From Nocardioides humilatus (GTDB lineage Bacteria; Actinomycetota; Actinomycetes; Propionibacteriales; Nocardioidaceae), in assembly GCF_008373755.1 (NCBI RefSeq), contig NZ_VUJV01000007.1, positions 120,690-184,689 on the forward strand: a stretch of 64,000 bases of DNA, written 5' to 3'. A program made the translations under genes and the position numbers. Below the pieces are notes generated by a model that saw only the letters and a list, made by a program, of their open reading frames with translations, did not search any database and was not told where the DNA came from. Shown one piece after another: positions 25,813 through 33,444 of the stretch (position 1 is its first letter; every line of letters starts with the position of its first letter).

Positions 25813-26238
25813 ATGACCAGCCAGCTGACGCACCGCCCCGCAACACTGCTTCCGGCCAACGACGAGGAGGTGGCCGCCGCCTACGCCGCCGCCTACGCGG
25901 CGGCTGACCTCGACACGCTGCGGGAGGTCCTCGCCCCGGACGTGGTCTCGCGCCTCCTCATGCCGGGGGACTTCCGCACGTTGCACGGCGCCGAGGCGTT
26001 CGTCGACGAGTTGGCCGGAGCGGTCGCGGGTGTCGACGCGTCGCGACCGCACTCCTCGTCGGTCCAGGCGATCGGCGACAAGTTCGTGGTGCGGGCGCGG
26101 ATCGAGCTGGCGGTCGGGGGCGGGCGCTACCAGCTCGAGCACCTCGAGGTGGTCACCGTCAGGGGCGGCTACGTCGTTGCGCTCGACGGTGTGTGCACGG
26201 GATTCCGTCCCGTGGCGGTCGACGGGAGCCGGCGATGA
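25813..26238 (+). CDS. SnoaL-like/NTF2-fold protein
   Basis: 141 residues from the ATG at 25813, preceded by GAGGAGG. Pattern of a nuclear-transport-factor-2 domain: EEVAAAYAAAYAAADLDTLREVLAPDVV helix pair, LHGAEAFVDELAG, and strands GRYQLEHLEVVTVRGGYVV. Length normal for a SnoaL enzyme or a small-molecule-binding protein; catalytic residues not assignable. Overlaps the next gene by 4 bases, so the two act together. Confidence 0.75.
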   Translation: MTSQLTHRPATLLPANDEEVAAAYAAAYAAADLDTLREVLAPDVVSRLLMPGDFRTLHGAEAFVDELAGAVAGVDASRPHSSSVQAIGDKFVVRARIELAVGGGRYQLEHLEVVTVRGGYVVALDGVCTGFRPVAVDGSRR

Positions 26239-27053
26239 CCGCGGCGGCGCTGTCGGCACGGATCTCCGGCCTGCACGTCGAGGTCGTCGGTAGGGGAGCC
26301 CCGCTTCTCGTCGCCCACGGGGGACCGGGCATGAGCCACGACCTCTACCGGACGCTCGACCCGCTCGCCGAGCACCGCCAGCTGGTCTTCTGGGACCACC
26401 GCGGCCACGGCCGGTCGGGCGACCTCCCCGCGGGCGAGGTCGAGATGTCGCTGTTCGCCGACGACGTCGTGACGGTCGCGGACGGGCTCGGGATCGACCG
26501 GTTCGCCCTGTTCGGCCACTCCTTCGGCGGCTGGGTCGCCCAGGAGGCCGCGCTGCGGCACCCGGACCGGATCTCCTCCCTCGTCCTGGCAGGTACGACG
26601 CCCGGCCAGCTCGGCGTGACCGAGTCGCCCGACGACCCCCAGGGACCCCCGCCGCCGGCCGAGCTGGCCGCGCTGCTCGGCGAGCTGCCCAGCACCGACG
26701 CCGGCCTCGTGGAGATGTACCGCAAGCTCGCGCCCTTCTTCGCCCGGCACTTCGACCCCACCGAGATCAGCGGCCGGATCGACCCGGCGCTGGTGTCAGC
26801 CGACACGTGCGCGCGCGTCTTCGCAGCGCTGGGCCGGTGGAGCTCGGTCGACCGGTTAGCCGAGATCGCGTGCCCGACGCTCCTGCTCGCGGGTCGCTAC
26901 GACGACTTCTGCTCCGTCGAGCAGCACGAGCGCATCGCGCGCCGGCTGCCTGATCCCGACCTCGTCGTGATCGACGACGCCGGCCACTTCACCTGGCTCG
27001 ACCGGCCCGAGGTGCTCGACGTCCTGGCGCAATGGGTGGCCGACAGGGGATGA
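26235..27053 (+). CDS. Alpha/beta hydrolase (proline iminopeptidase-like)
   Basis: 272 residues. LLVAHGGPGMSHDLYRTLDPL is the HGGPG oxyanion motif of the prolyl iminopeptidase family, DHRGHGRSG follows, the nucleophile is Ser 96 in FGHSFGGWVAQEAAL, and IDDAGHFTWLDRPE holds the catalytic His. Cytosolic. Could be an aminopeptidase or an ester/lactone hydrolase; coupling to a SnoaL protein favours a small-molecule substrate. Overlaps the SnoaL gene by 4 bases. Confidence 0.82.
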   Translation: MTAAALSARISGLHVEVVGRGAPLLVAHGGPGMSHDLYRTLDPLAEHRQLVFWDHRGHGRSGDLPAGEVEMSLFADDVVTVADGLGIDRFALFGHSFGGWVAQEAALRHPDRISSLVLAGTTPGQLGVTESPDDPQGPPPPAELAALLGELPSTDAGLVEMYRKLAPFFARHFDPTEISGRIDPALVSADTCARVFAALGRWSSVDRLAEIACPTLLLAGRYDDFCSVEQHERIARRLPDPDLVVIDDAGHFTWLDRPEVLDVLAQWVADRG

Positions 27054-27108
27054 GCCGTCGCTGAGTGGGTAACGCCTAGCTCTCCCTACGAGAAGACGTG
27101 ACTCCCCC

Positions 27109-27357
27109 ATGAAGAAGGCACTCGTCGCTGCGATCGCGGTCCTCGCGACCGTGGCGGCCGCTTCACCCACGACCGCAACGACGCAGTCGACCCGTGGTCC
27201 CGACTCGCGCGGGGGACGCCTCGGCGAACCGGCGATGTCGAGCCAGACCATCGTGCGCAAGTGCGACCGGGTGATCACGACGACGGTCGTCACCGATCGT
27301 GACGGCGACGTCCTCAAGCGGACCCGCGAGGTCCGGTTCCGCGACCGTCGCTGCTGA
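27109..27357 (+). CDS. Small secreted protein, unknown function
   Basis: 82 residues: a signal peptide (MKKALVAAIAVLATVAAA, cleavage near residue 20-24), then a short basic, Thr/Arg-rich mature part with two cysteines (RKCDRVITTTVV and a C-terminal Cys) that could form one disulfide. No family recognised. Precedes a secreted protease gene by 63 bases. It might be an inhibitor or propeptide-like partner; this is a guess from position. Confidence 0.55.
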   Translation: MKKALVAAIAVLATVAAASPTTATTQSTRGPDSRGGRLGEPAMSSQTIVRKCDRVITTTVVTDRDGDVLKRTREVRFRDRRC

Positions 27358-27420
27358 CGCCTGACGGCTGTCGGCTGACGGTCCGGCGTGACCCGGGCGC
27401 GCCCCGGCAGTTTGCTGTGC

Positions 27421-28392
27421 GTGAGGACGATCCGGGCATTCTCTGCTCTTGCCGCTGCCGCGCTGGTGTCGACGACGCTCAACGTGGCGGCCGAGGCAGA
27501 CCCCGGCGGTTCCTCGCCGCGCTCGACCGCGGTCGTCACGTCGCGCGGTCACGTTTCCGCGGCACCCACCGGTCGGCGTACGGCTCGGGAGGTCAGGTCC
27601 TACTGGACCTCTGCCCGGATGCGCGCTGCCCTGCCGATCGAGGACCTGGTCGACGGGCTGAGTCTCGGAAGCAGTGGGGGCAACGGGAGCGGCGACGACG
27701 CGACGCGCACCGCCCCACGCGACGTCCGGGCACCGAAGTCCACGGGGAAGCTCTTCTTCAACGTCAACGGTGCGGATGCGGTGTGCACCGCTTCGGCGAT
27801 CGACACCAAGAAGCGCAACCAGGTCATCACGGCCGGCCACTGCGTGCACACGGGGCCCAACGTCGGGCTGTTGCAGCAGCCGCACTTCTACAGCGACTGG
27901 CTCTACGTGCCGCGGTACCGCAACGGCCGGGCGCCGTTGGGCGAGTGGGTCGCCAACAACGCCTGGGCGTTCGACGGCTGGATCAACGACGAGGACTTCA
28001 CGTTCGACCAGGCGATCGTCGCCTTCAAGCGGCACGGGCGGAAGCGGCTGGTCGACGAGACCGGCGGCAACGAGGTCGTCTGGGGGAAGGCGCCTCGTGA
28101 GTGGGGCGTGCGGATCTGGGGCTGGCCCGCAGAGGCGCCGTACGACGGGGAGACGGCCAAGCGCTGCGACGGCCGCACCGTGCGCTTCGAGGAGGGCGAG
28201 GACGCCTCGATGCACGACTGCCCCCTGACGGGTGGGGCGAGCGGCGGGCCGTGGCTCCTTCCGCGGGGCCGCACCGACAACACCGGACGGATCTGGGCGG
28301 TGACGTCCCGGCGGGTCCTCGACGACCCGATCCTGCTGGCGCGGCCGATCCCGAGTGAGATGCGTCGCATGATCCGCACGGCGAACGGCTGA
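27421..28392 (+). CDS. Secreted trypsin-like serine protease
   Basis: 323 residues from GTG 27421 (an in-frame GTG at 27388 would put charged residues before the signal peptide). Signal peptide to about residue 27, then about 80 residues of probable propeptide. Catalytic triad visible: His 140 in ITAGHCVH, Asp 196 in TFDQAIVAF, Ser 274 in GGASGGPWL. Cysteines flank the His and Ser loops as in glutamyl endopeptidase/chymotrypsin folds. Acts outside the cell; specificity not predictable. Confidence 0.85.
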   Translation: MRTIRAFSALAAAALVSTTLNVAAEADPGGSSPRSTAVVTSRGHVSAAPTGRRTAREVRSYWTSARMRAALPIEDLVDGLSLGSSGGNGSGDDATRTAPRDVRAPKSTGKLFFNVNGADAVCTASAIDTKKRNQVITAGHCVHTGPNVGLLQQPHFYSDWLYVPRYRNGRAPLGEWVANNAWAFDGWINDEDFTFDQAIVAFKRHGRKRLVDETGGNEVVWGKAPREWGVRIWGWPAEAPYDGETAKRCDGRTVRFEEGEDASMHDCPLTGGASGGPWLLPRGRTDNTGRIWAVTSRRVLDDPILLARPIPSEMRRMIRTANG

Positions 28393-28434
28393 CATCGCCG
28401 TTCTTGCCGCGGGGCTGGCACGATCAGTCCTGAC

Positions 28435-28941
28435 ATGCGCAGCCTGGACCCCACCGAAGACCTCGCCATCCAGCTGGTGAGGCGGTTCCTCCTCCTCTGC
28501 GAGCACCCGCGGACCAGCCGACGGATGCTGAGGGTGATCGAGCGGTCCCCGCGCGCCGGGGACGAGCTGCCCCGACTGCTGCGATGGCTCAACCGGGCTC
28601 TGACGATGGGGCGGATGAGTCGCGGCACCCGGCCGATCTCCACGATGAAGTGGGAACTGGTGGCCGGTCAGCTGTTCGCCATCGGCACTGCGCGCTACCT
28701 CGTGAAGCTGGAGCCCATCGCCTCGGCCTCCGTGGACGACATCGTCGCCGTGGCCGCCCCGGCCGTGCTCGCGGTCCTGCTCGGCCCCGACGAGGTCTTC
28801 ACCTCGTTGATCGTGGAGGAGGAGACCGAGGAGGACTTCTCCGATCTCGAGGACTTCCTCGAGATCGACGAGGTCATCGAACCCGACCCGCCGCCGCGAC
28901 GGCCGCCCGCGGGCGGGTCAGCACTCCGACGAGTGCACTGA
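28435..28941 (+). CDS. Free-standing TetR ligand-binding (C-terminal) domain protein
   Basis: 168 residues. The pattern EDLAIQLVRRFLLLCEHPRT, then LLRWLNRAL and VAGQLFAIGTARYLVKLEPI followed by ASASVDDIVAVAAPAVLAVL, is that of the TetR C-terminal domain, type 16 (consensus ASQLVGLALARYVLRLEPLAS). There is no DNA-binding helix-turn-helix: the protein starts directly at the ligand domain, and the bases upstream (28393-28434) are too short to encode one. The tail is acidic then Pro-rich. It could be a truncated regulator, a dominant-negative partner, or a small-molecule sensor. Ends 2 bases from the convergent kinase gene. Confidence 0.6.
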   Translation: MRSLDPTEDLAIQLVRRFLLLCEHPRTSRRMLRVIERSPRAGDELPRLLRWLNRALTMGRMSRGTRPISTMKWELVAGQLFAIGTARYLVKLEPIASASVDDIVAVAAPAVLAVLLGPDEVFTSLIVEEETEEDFSDLEDFLEIDEVIEPDPPPRRPPAGGSALRRVH

Positions 28942-28943
28942 CC

Positions 28944-30137
28944 TCACTTCCGCTTGTGGTGGCCGGACTTCTTCCCGTGCTTCTTGCCGTGGGCCTTGTG
29001 GTGGTGTGCCTTCTTGTGGGGATAGACGCGCGGCTGGTGCTGCGTGACGGGCTGCTGGACCGGGGCCACGCCCTTGGCGAGGTCGGGATCCTTCGTCGAC
29101 GCTGATGCTGACGGAGTCTCGGCAGCGGCCGTCGGTTGCTGCGGCGACGAGCCGTCGAAGATCTCGCCGGCGCCGGCCGAGATCAGGACGAGCACAGCGA
29201 CGGCCGCCGCCGCTAAGGCCGCCCGGCGGTGCCACCGTGGGCGGTCGGGCGGGATCGCGGAGGGAGAGGCCACGGAGAGGGCGGCGGTTGGCGCGTCCAG
29301 CAGGAGTGGTGCTCCCACAGGCGCTCCGCCGCCGATGCCGATCAGCTTTGAAGCGACCGCGTCGGCCGTCGGGCGCTCGAGCGGGTCGATCGCCGTCATG
29401 GCGTCGAGCAGCTGGATCCACAGGGCGCCGAGGGACACCGGGATCAGGGGCTGGTGGTGCAGACGAGCCATGGCTGCCTCGGGAGCCGTGCCGTCGTAGG
29501 CGCGCAGCCCGGTCAGTGCCTCGAGCAGGACCAGGCCCAGCGCATAGACGTCGCTCGCGCCCGTGACGGGTGCGCCCTTGACCTGCTCGGGCGAGAGGTA
29601 CGACGCCGTGCCGATCGTCCAGCCGGCGCCGGTCAGGTCGGAACGCTCGTGGATGGCGCGCGCGATGCCGAAGTCGGCGAGCTTGGGTTGCCCGTCGGGG
29701 GCCAGCAAGACGTTGGCGGGCTTCACGTCGCGGTGCACGATGCCGTTGGCGTGCACGTGGGCCAGCGCTGCGGCAAGTCCGGCCCCGATCCGGGCGACGT
29801 CGTCAGGATCCATCGCGCCATCGCTGAGCCGGCGGGCCAGGGACGGGCCGTCCACGAGCTCCATCGCCAGCCACGGACGGGCTCCGTCGTCGTCGAACCC
29901 GGCGTCGAAGAGCGTCACCAGGTGAGCGTGGTTGAGACGGGCCAGCAGCCGCATCTCGATCGAGAAGCGCTGATGGTCGACGTCGCCGAGGATCGCGGCG
30001 TGCATCGTCTTGATCGCCACCTCGCGGTCGAGGTGGCGGTCGTAGGCACGATGGACCTCTGCCATCCCGCCACGTCCGATGAGCTCGCGGAGCTCGTAGC
30101 GATTATTCAGGGTCCGCACGATGGTCGTGGTACCCAC
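28944..30137 (-). CDS. Membrane Ser/Thr protein kinase (Pkn family)
   Basis: 397 residues. Kinase domain about 12-275: glycine loop IGRGGMAEV, Lys 43 in EVAIKTMH, HRD 135-137 in VHRDVKPANVLL, DFG 155-157, and SPEQVKG in the activation segment. One membrane helix follows at about 305-325, then a short extracellular tail with Ser/Thr/Pro and a remarkable His/Lys-rich end (HKKAHHHKAHGKKHGKKSG). There are no PASTA repeats. The polybasic tail could bind anionic cell-wall polymer or metal. Start ATG chosen just before the conserved N-lobe. Confidence 0.9.
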   Translation of the reverse strand: MGTTTIVRTLNNRYELRELIGRGGMAEVHRAYDRHLDREVAIKTMHAAILGDVDHQRFSIEMRLLARLNHAHLVTLFDAGFDDDGARPWLAMELVDGPSLARRLSDGAMDPDDVARIGAGLAAALAHVHANGIVHRDVKPANVLLAPDGQPKLADFGIARAIHERSDLTGAGWTIGTASYLSPEQVKGAPVTGASDVYALGLVLLEALTGLRAYDGTAPEAAMARLHHQPLIPVSLGALWIQLLDAMTAIDPLERPTADAVASKLIGIGGGAPVGAPLLLDAPTAALSVASPSAIPPDRPRWHRRAALAAAAVAVLVLISAGAGEIFDGSSPQQPTAAAETPSASASTKDPDLAKGVAPVQQPVTQHQPRVYPHKKAHHHKAHGKKHGKKSGHHKRK

Positions 30138-30183
30138 CGGTGGCGCTCGTAACCGGGGTCATCTCGCTCGCTAGCCTGTGCCG

Positions 30184-30630
30184 GTGACTGAGGACCGCAT
30201 CGCCGAGCTGTTGGCCGACTACCCCGTGCAGATCGAGATCCCGGTCGCCTGGGGCGACATGGACGCGATGGGGCACGTCAACAACACGGTCTACTTCCGC
30301 TACTTCGAGACCGCTCGCATCCGCTGCTTCGAGGAGCTCGCGGAGGGCGCGGGCGACTCCGAGGGTGTCGGTCCGATCGTCCACTCGGCCAGCTGCCGGT
30401 TCCGCATCCCGCTGACCTATCCCGACACGGTCACCGTCGGTGCGCGGATCGGCGACATCCAGGCGGACCGCTACGTGATGCAGCACCGGGCGGTGAGTCA
30501 CCGGCACGGTGCCGTTGCTGCCGAGGGGGAGACGCTCGTGGTGGCGTTCGACTACGCGGCTGGGGCGAAGGCGTTGATCCCGAGCGGGCTGCGTGATCGG
30601 TTGGCGCAGTTCCGCGGCCAGCCGGACTAG
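30184..30630 (+). CDS. Acyl-CoA thioesterase, 4HBT/YbgC-like hotdog
   Basis: About 148 residues. Start set at GTG 30184 because TAGCCT (30172-30177) would be a -10 box for a leaderless message; GTG 30178 is the alternative. Signature PVAWGDMDAMGHVNNTVYFRYFETARI contains the catalytic Asp of the 4-hydroxybenzoyl-CoA thioesterase family and the HVNN motif. Hydrolyses acyl-CoA thioesters in the cytosol; substrate not deducible. Confidence 0.85.
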   Translation: MTEDRIAELLADYPVQIEIPVAWGDMDAMGHVNNTVYFRYFETARIRCFEELAEGAGDSEGVGPIVHSASCRFRIPLTYPDTVTVGARIGDIQADRYVMQHRAVSHRHGAVAAEGETLVVAFDYAAGAKALIPSGLRDRLAQFRGQPD

Positions 30631-30646
30631 GAGGCTGGGCTGAGTG

Positions 30647-30683
30647 GAGTGAGTTTCGTGAGCCTGTTTCACGCAACTCACTC
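30647..30683. repeat. Long imperfect hairpin between the thioesterase and dioxygenase-like genes
   Basis: Arms GAGTGAGTT-T-CGTGA and TCACG-C-AACTCACTC pair over 14 of 15 positions around a 7-base loop. It starts 16 bases after the thioesterase stop and ends 43 bases before the next ATG. It may be a terminator lacking a T-run, a leader hairpin of the downstream operon, or an operator. Confidence 0.5.
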
Positions 30684-30725
30684 CGATCATGGACAACTCG
30701 GACGGCCGAGGTTCACTGTGGGCGC

Positions 30726-32021
30726 ATGACCGCGGGGAGCGGACTTTCCCGGCAGTCGCTCCGGGCGGCTGTGGAGAGCAGCTGTGCGATCCAGGTGTCG
30801 CGCGAGGCCGCGGCTGCGTTCCTGAGCGACGAGCTCGACCACTGGCTCGACCCGTCGGTTCCCTATGACGAGCTGGACCCGCTGGTGCTCGGTCGCCTGG
30901 TCACCCACGAGGTGCGCTGGGTGGGCAAGCACTTCCTGGAGCACGACCGATTGGCGCGGCTCGCGGCGATCAGGGAGAGGTACGGCGGCAGGGACCCGTC
31001 GCTCGATGCCTTCCTCGGCTGCGTGCTCGACAAGCACGACGGGCACTTCTGGAACCGCACCTATCTCTGCCTCCCGGTGCTCGAGGTGATGCTGGACGAG
31101 CACGAGTTGCTGCCCTCGAGCCTGGCCGCGCTCCTGGCAGCCGACATCGTCCGCCACGAGCTGTGCGCGGCCCACCGGCTCAAGGAGGTGTCCGCGTTGA
31201 GCCGTCCGGACCCGCGGACACTGCGCACCCGGGTGCGTCACTCGTTCCGGTTCATGACGTCCCACCTCGGCGCCGAGTCCGACGAGCTCCTCGCTGCGAT
31301 CGCCCGCGATCCGGAGGCGGACCTGCCGGCTCTGCTGCTGAGGCTTACGGACCTGCCGCTCGCCCACGTCGGGGAGTGGCTCGAGCTCACTGTGCAGCCG
31401 GTGTCGACCGTGCACGACGAATACTTCTTCATGCGCGTCCTCCAGGCGCACGAGATGTCCTTCGCCGGGATGTGCTGGCGCCTCCGCGACGCGTGCGCCG
31501 CCGTGCGGGCCGACGATCCTGCAGAGGCGGTGCGGCTGCTCGGGGAGGTCGTCACCTTCATGGACCGCAACGCGACGCTCTTCCGGCTGGTGGCGACGAT
31601 GCGTCCCGAGGCCTTCCACACCTTCCGCGAGTTCACCGACGGCGCGAGTGCCATCCAGTCCGAGCAGTACAAGCGGTTCGAGACGCTCTGCGGCCGCCCT
31701 CCAGAGACGCGGCTGGCGTCCCCGGCCTTCGAGAACGTGCCCTCGGTCCAGGCGGCGCTCGACGAGGGACACGACACGATGGCTGCGGCGTATCGGGACG
31801 CTGTCGCGCATGACCGACACTCCGCGGAGGTGGCCACCATCGGCGCACTTCTCCAGGCGCTCGAAGCGAGTCATCGGCGTTGGAAGTCGACCCACGTCAC
31901 TCTCGCGACCCGGATGCTCGGTGATGCGCGCGGGTCGGGCTACACCTCCGGCGTCGGCTACCTCAGCGAGTGGGTGGACCACCGGCTCTTCTGGGGGCTG
32001 CCCGAGATCGCTGTCGGCTGA
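30726..32021 (+). CDS. Tryptophan 2,3-dioxygenase-like heme protein with long N-terminal region
   Basis: 431 residues. The C-terminal half carries the tryptophan-dioxygenase superfamily landmarks in order: VHDEYFFMRVLQAHEMSF (His 230, counterpart of the catalytic His of HDE), SAIQSEQYKRFE (311-319, FQS-like), HRRWKSTHVTLATRMLG with His 390 as probable proximal heme ligand, and GSGYTSGVGYL (403-413), the GTGGSSG substrate loop changed to GSGYTSG. About 200 N-terminal residues have no counterpart in short bacterial enzymes. The changed loop suggests a substrate other than free tryptophan. Heads a four-gene run with a flavoprotein, an amidohydrolase and an exporter. Family call by motif only. 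Confidence 0.6.
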   Translation: MTAGSGLSRQSLRAAVESSCAIQVSREAAAAFLSDELDHWLDPSVPYDELDPLVLGRLVTHEVRWVGKHFLEHDRLARLAAIRERYGGRDPSLDAFLGCVLDKHDGHFWNRTYLCLPVLEVMLDEHELLPSSLAALLAADIVRHELCAAHRLKEVSALSRPDPRTLRTRVRHSFRFMTSHLGAESDELLAAIARDPEADLPALLLRLTDLPLAHVGEWLELTVQPVSTVHDEYFFMRVLQAHEMSFAGMCWRLRDACAAVRADDPAEAVRLLGEVVTFMDRNATLFRLVATMRPEAFHTFREFTDGASAIQSEQYKRFETLCGRPPETRLASPAFENVPSVQAALDEGHDTMAAAYRDAVAHDRHSAEVATIGALLQALEASHRRWKSTHVTLATRMLGDARGSGYTSGVGYLSEWVDHRLFWGLPEIAVG

Positions 32022-32067
32022 TCGTGTTTCCGGGACGGCGCATGCCTTGGAGTGCTTTGGTGAGTCC

Positions 32068-33444
32068 GTGACACGCGCGGTGAACGCCGACTACCTCGTG
32101 GTGGGCGCAGGTGCGATGGGGATGGCGTTCACGGACGCCCTGATCGACCACGCCGATGTGAGGGTCGCGCTCGTCGACCGGCGCCACGGCGTCAGCGGTC
32201 ACTGGCTCGAGGCCTATCCCTTCGTGCGGCTGCACCAGGCGTCGGCGTTCTACGGCGTCTCGTCGACGCTGCTCGGCGGGGGACAGCTGCAGCAGCGGGG
32301 TCCGGAGGAGGGGCTCCAGGAGCGAGCCACGCAGGCCGAGATCTGCACCTACTACGCGCGGATGCTCGAGCGGATGGTCGAGTCCGGGAAGGTCGAGTTC
32401 TTCCCCAACAGCGAGCACCTCGGCGACCGGACCTTCGTGTCGCGGATCTCGGGGGAGTCCTTTGAGGTGCCGGAGCGCTGTCGGGTGGTCGACGCCCGCT
32501 ACCTCGCGCCGAGCATCCCGGCGGAGAAGCCGCCGCCGTTCGCCGTCGAGGACCGCGCGCGGGTGGTGCCGGTCAACGCGCTCGCCAGGCTGGAGGAGGC
32601 GCCGAGCCAATACGTCGTCGTCGGCTCTGGCAAGACCGCCACCGACTCCTGCATCTGGCTGCTCTCGCGAGGAGTGGACCCTGATGCGATCTGCTGGGTG
32701 CGGCCGCGCGACCCCTGGATGACGAACCGCGGCGTGGTCCAGCCGGACCCCGCGATCTTCCTCGGCATGGTCGCCGACACCCTGGAGGCGGGGGCGGCGG
32801 CGAGCTCGCCCGAGGACCTCTTCCTCCGTCTGGAGGACGCCGGGATCATGGTCCGGATCGACCGCTCGGTCATGCCCACGATGGCCAAGGCGCCCACCCT
32901 CGCGACGTGGGAGCTCGAGCAGCTGCGCACGATCCAGAACGTCGTACGACGGGGTCACATCGGCGCCGTCGGGCAAGGCAAGCTGTCCTTTGCCGACGGG
33001 ACGGTCAGGATCGCCGCCGACGCGGTCGTCGTGCACTGCGCAGCCGACGGGTTGAAGTACCCGCCGCAGCGTCCGGTCTGGGCGCCGGAGCAGATCACGC
33101 CTCAGCCGATCCGGGCCGGCTTCCCCTGCTTCGGTGCCGCACTGACCGGCTACGTCGAGGCGACCCGGCGCGACGACGACGAGAAGAACCGGCTCTGCCC
33201 CTCCACGCCCTTCCCCGACACGATGGAGAGCTGGATCCGGATGACGGTGATGGGCGGCCGCGCCGCGGCGTCGTTCGGTGCCGAGGCGGACATCAAGGAA
33301 TGGGCCAGCCAGGTCGCCCTCAACCCGGCACGGATCCCGCCCGGGCATCCGGGTTCGCCGGAGCTCGACCATGCGCTGGAGCGGATGGCGGCTGCGGGAC
33401 CGCCTGGCATGGCTCGGATGGCCGAGCTCGTGAGCCGGCCATGA
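32068..33444 (+). CDS. FAD/NAD(P)-binding oxidoreductase, FMO-like
   Basis: 458 residues from GTG 32068 (GTG 32080 also possible; the frame extends upstream without sense). Two dinucleotide folds: YLVVGAGAMGMAFTDALID near residue 10 with VALVDRR after it, and YVVVGSGKTATDSCIWLL near residue 185. SGHWLEAYPFVRLHQASAFYG resembles the segment after the FAD motif of flavin-containing monooxygenases, but the FMO fingerprint FxGxxxHxxxW/Y is not obvious. Expected to oxidise a small molecule. Overlaps the amidohydrolase gene by 4 bases. Confidence 0.7.
   Translation: MTRAVNADYLVVGAGAMGMAFTDALIDHADVRVALVDRRHGVSGHWLEAYPFVRLHQASAFYGVSSTLLGGGQLQQRGPEEGLQERATQAEICTYYARMLERMVESGKVEFFPNSEHLGDRTFVSRISGESFEVPERCRVVDARYLAPSIPAEKPPPFAVEDRARVVPVNALARLEEAPSQYVVVGSGKTATDSCIWLLSRGVDPDAICWVRPRDPWMTNRGVVQPDPAIFLGMVADTLEAGAAASSPEDLFLRLEDAGIMVRIDRSVMPTMAKAPTLATWELEQLRTIQNVVRRGHIGAVGQGKLSFADGTVRIAADAVVVHCAADGLKYPPQRPVWAPEQITPQPIRAGFPCFGAALTGYVEATRRDDDEKNRLCPSTPFPDTMESWIRMTVMGGRAAASFGAEADIKEWASQVALNPARIPPGHPGSPELDHALERMAAAGPPGMARMAELVSRP

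Noticed and set aside
25669-26259. N-terminal extension of the AAA regulator to give 1178 residues
   Set aside because: The extra 197 residues run antisense through the SnoaL gene and lack any pattern, whereas ATG 25668 has a good ribosome site and begins just before the ATPase domain.
30600-30726. Riboswitch or small RNA in the thioesterase/dioxygenase gap
   Set aside because: Only a single hairpin is present; there is no multi-helix conserved core of any riboswitch class I know.
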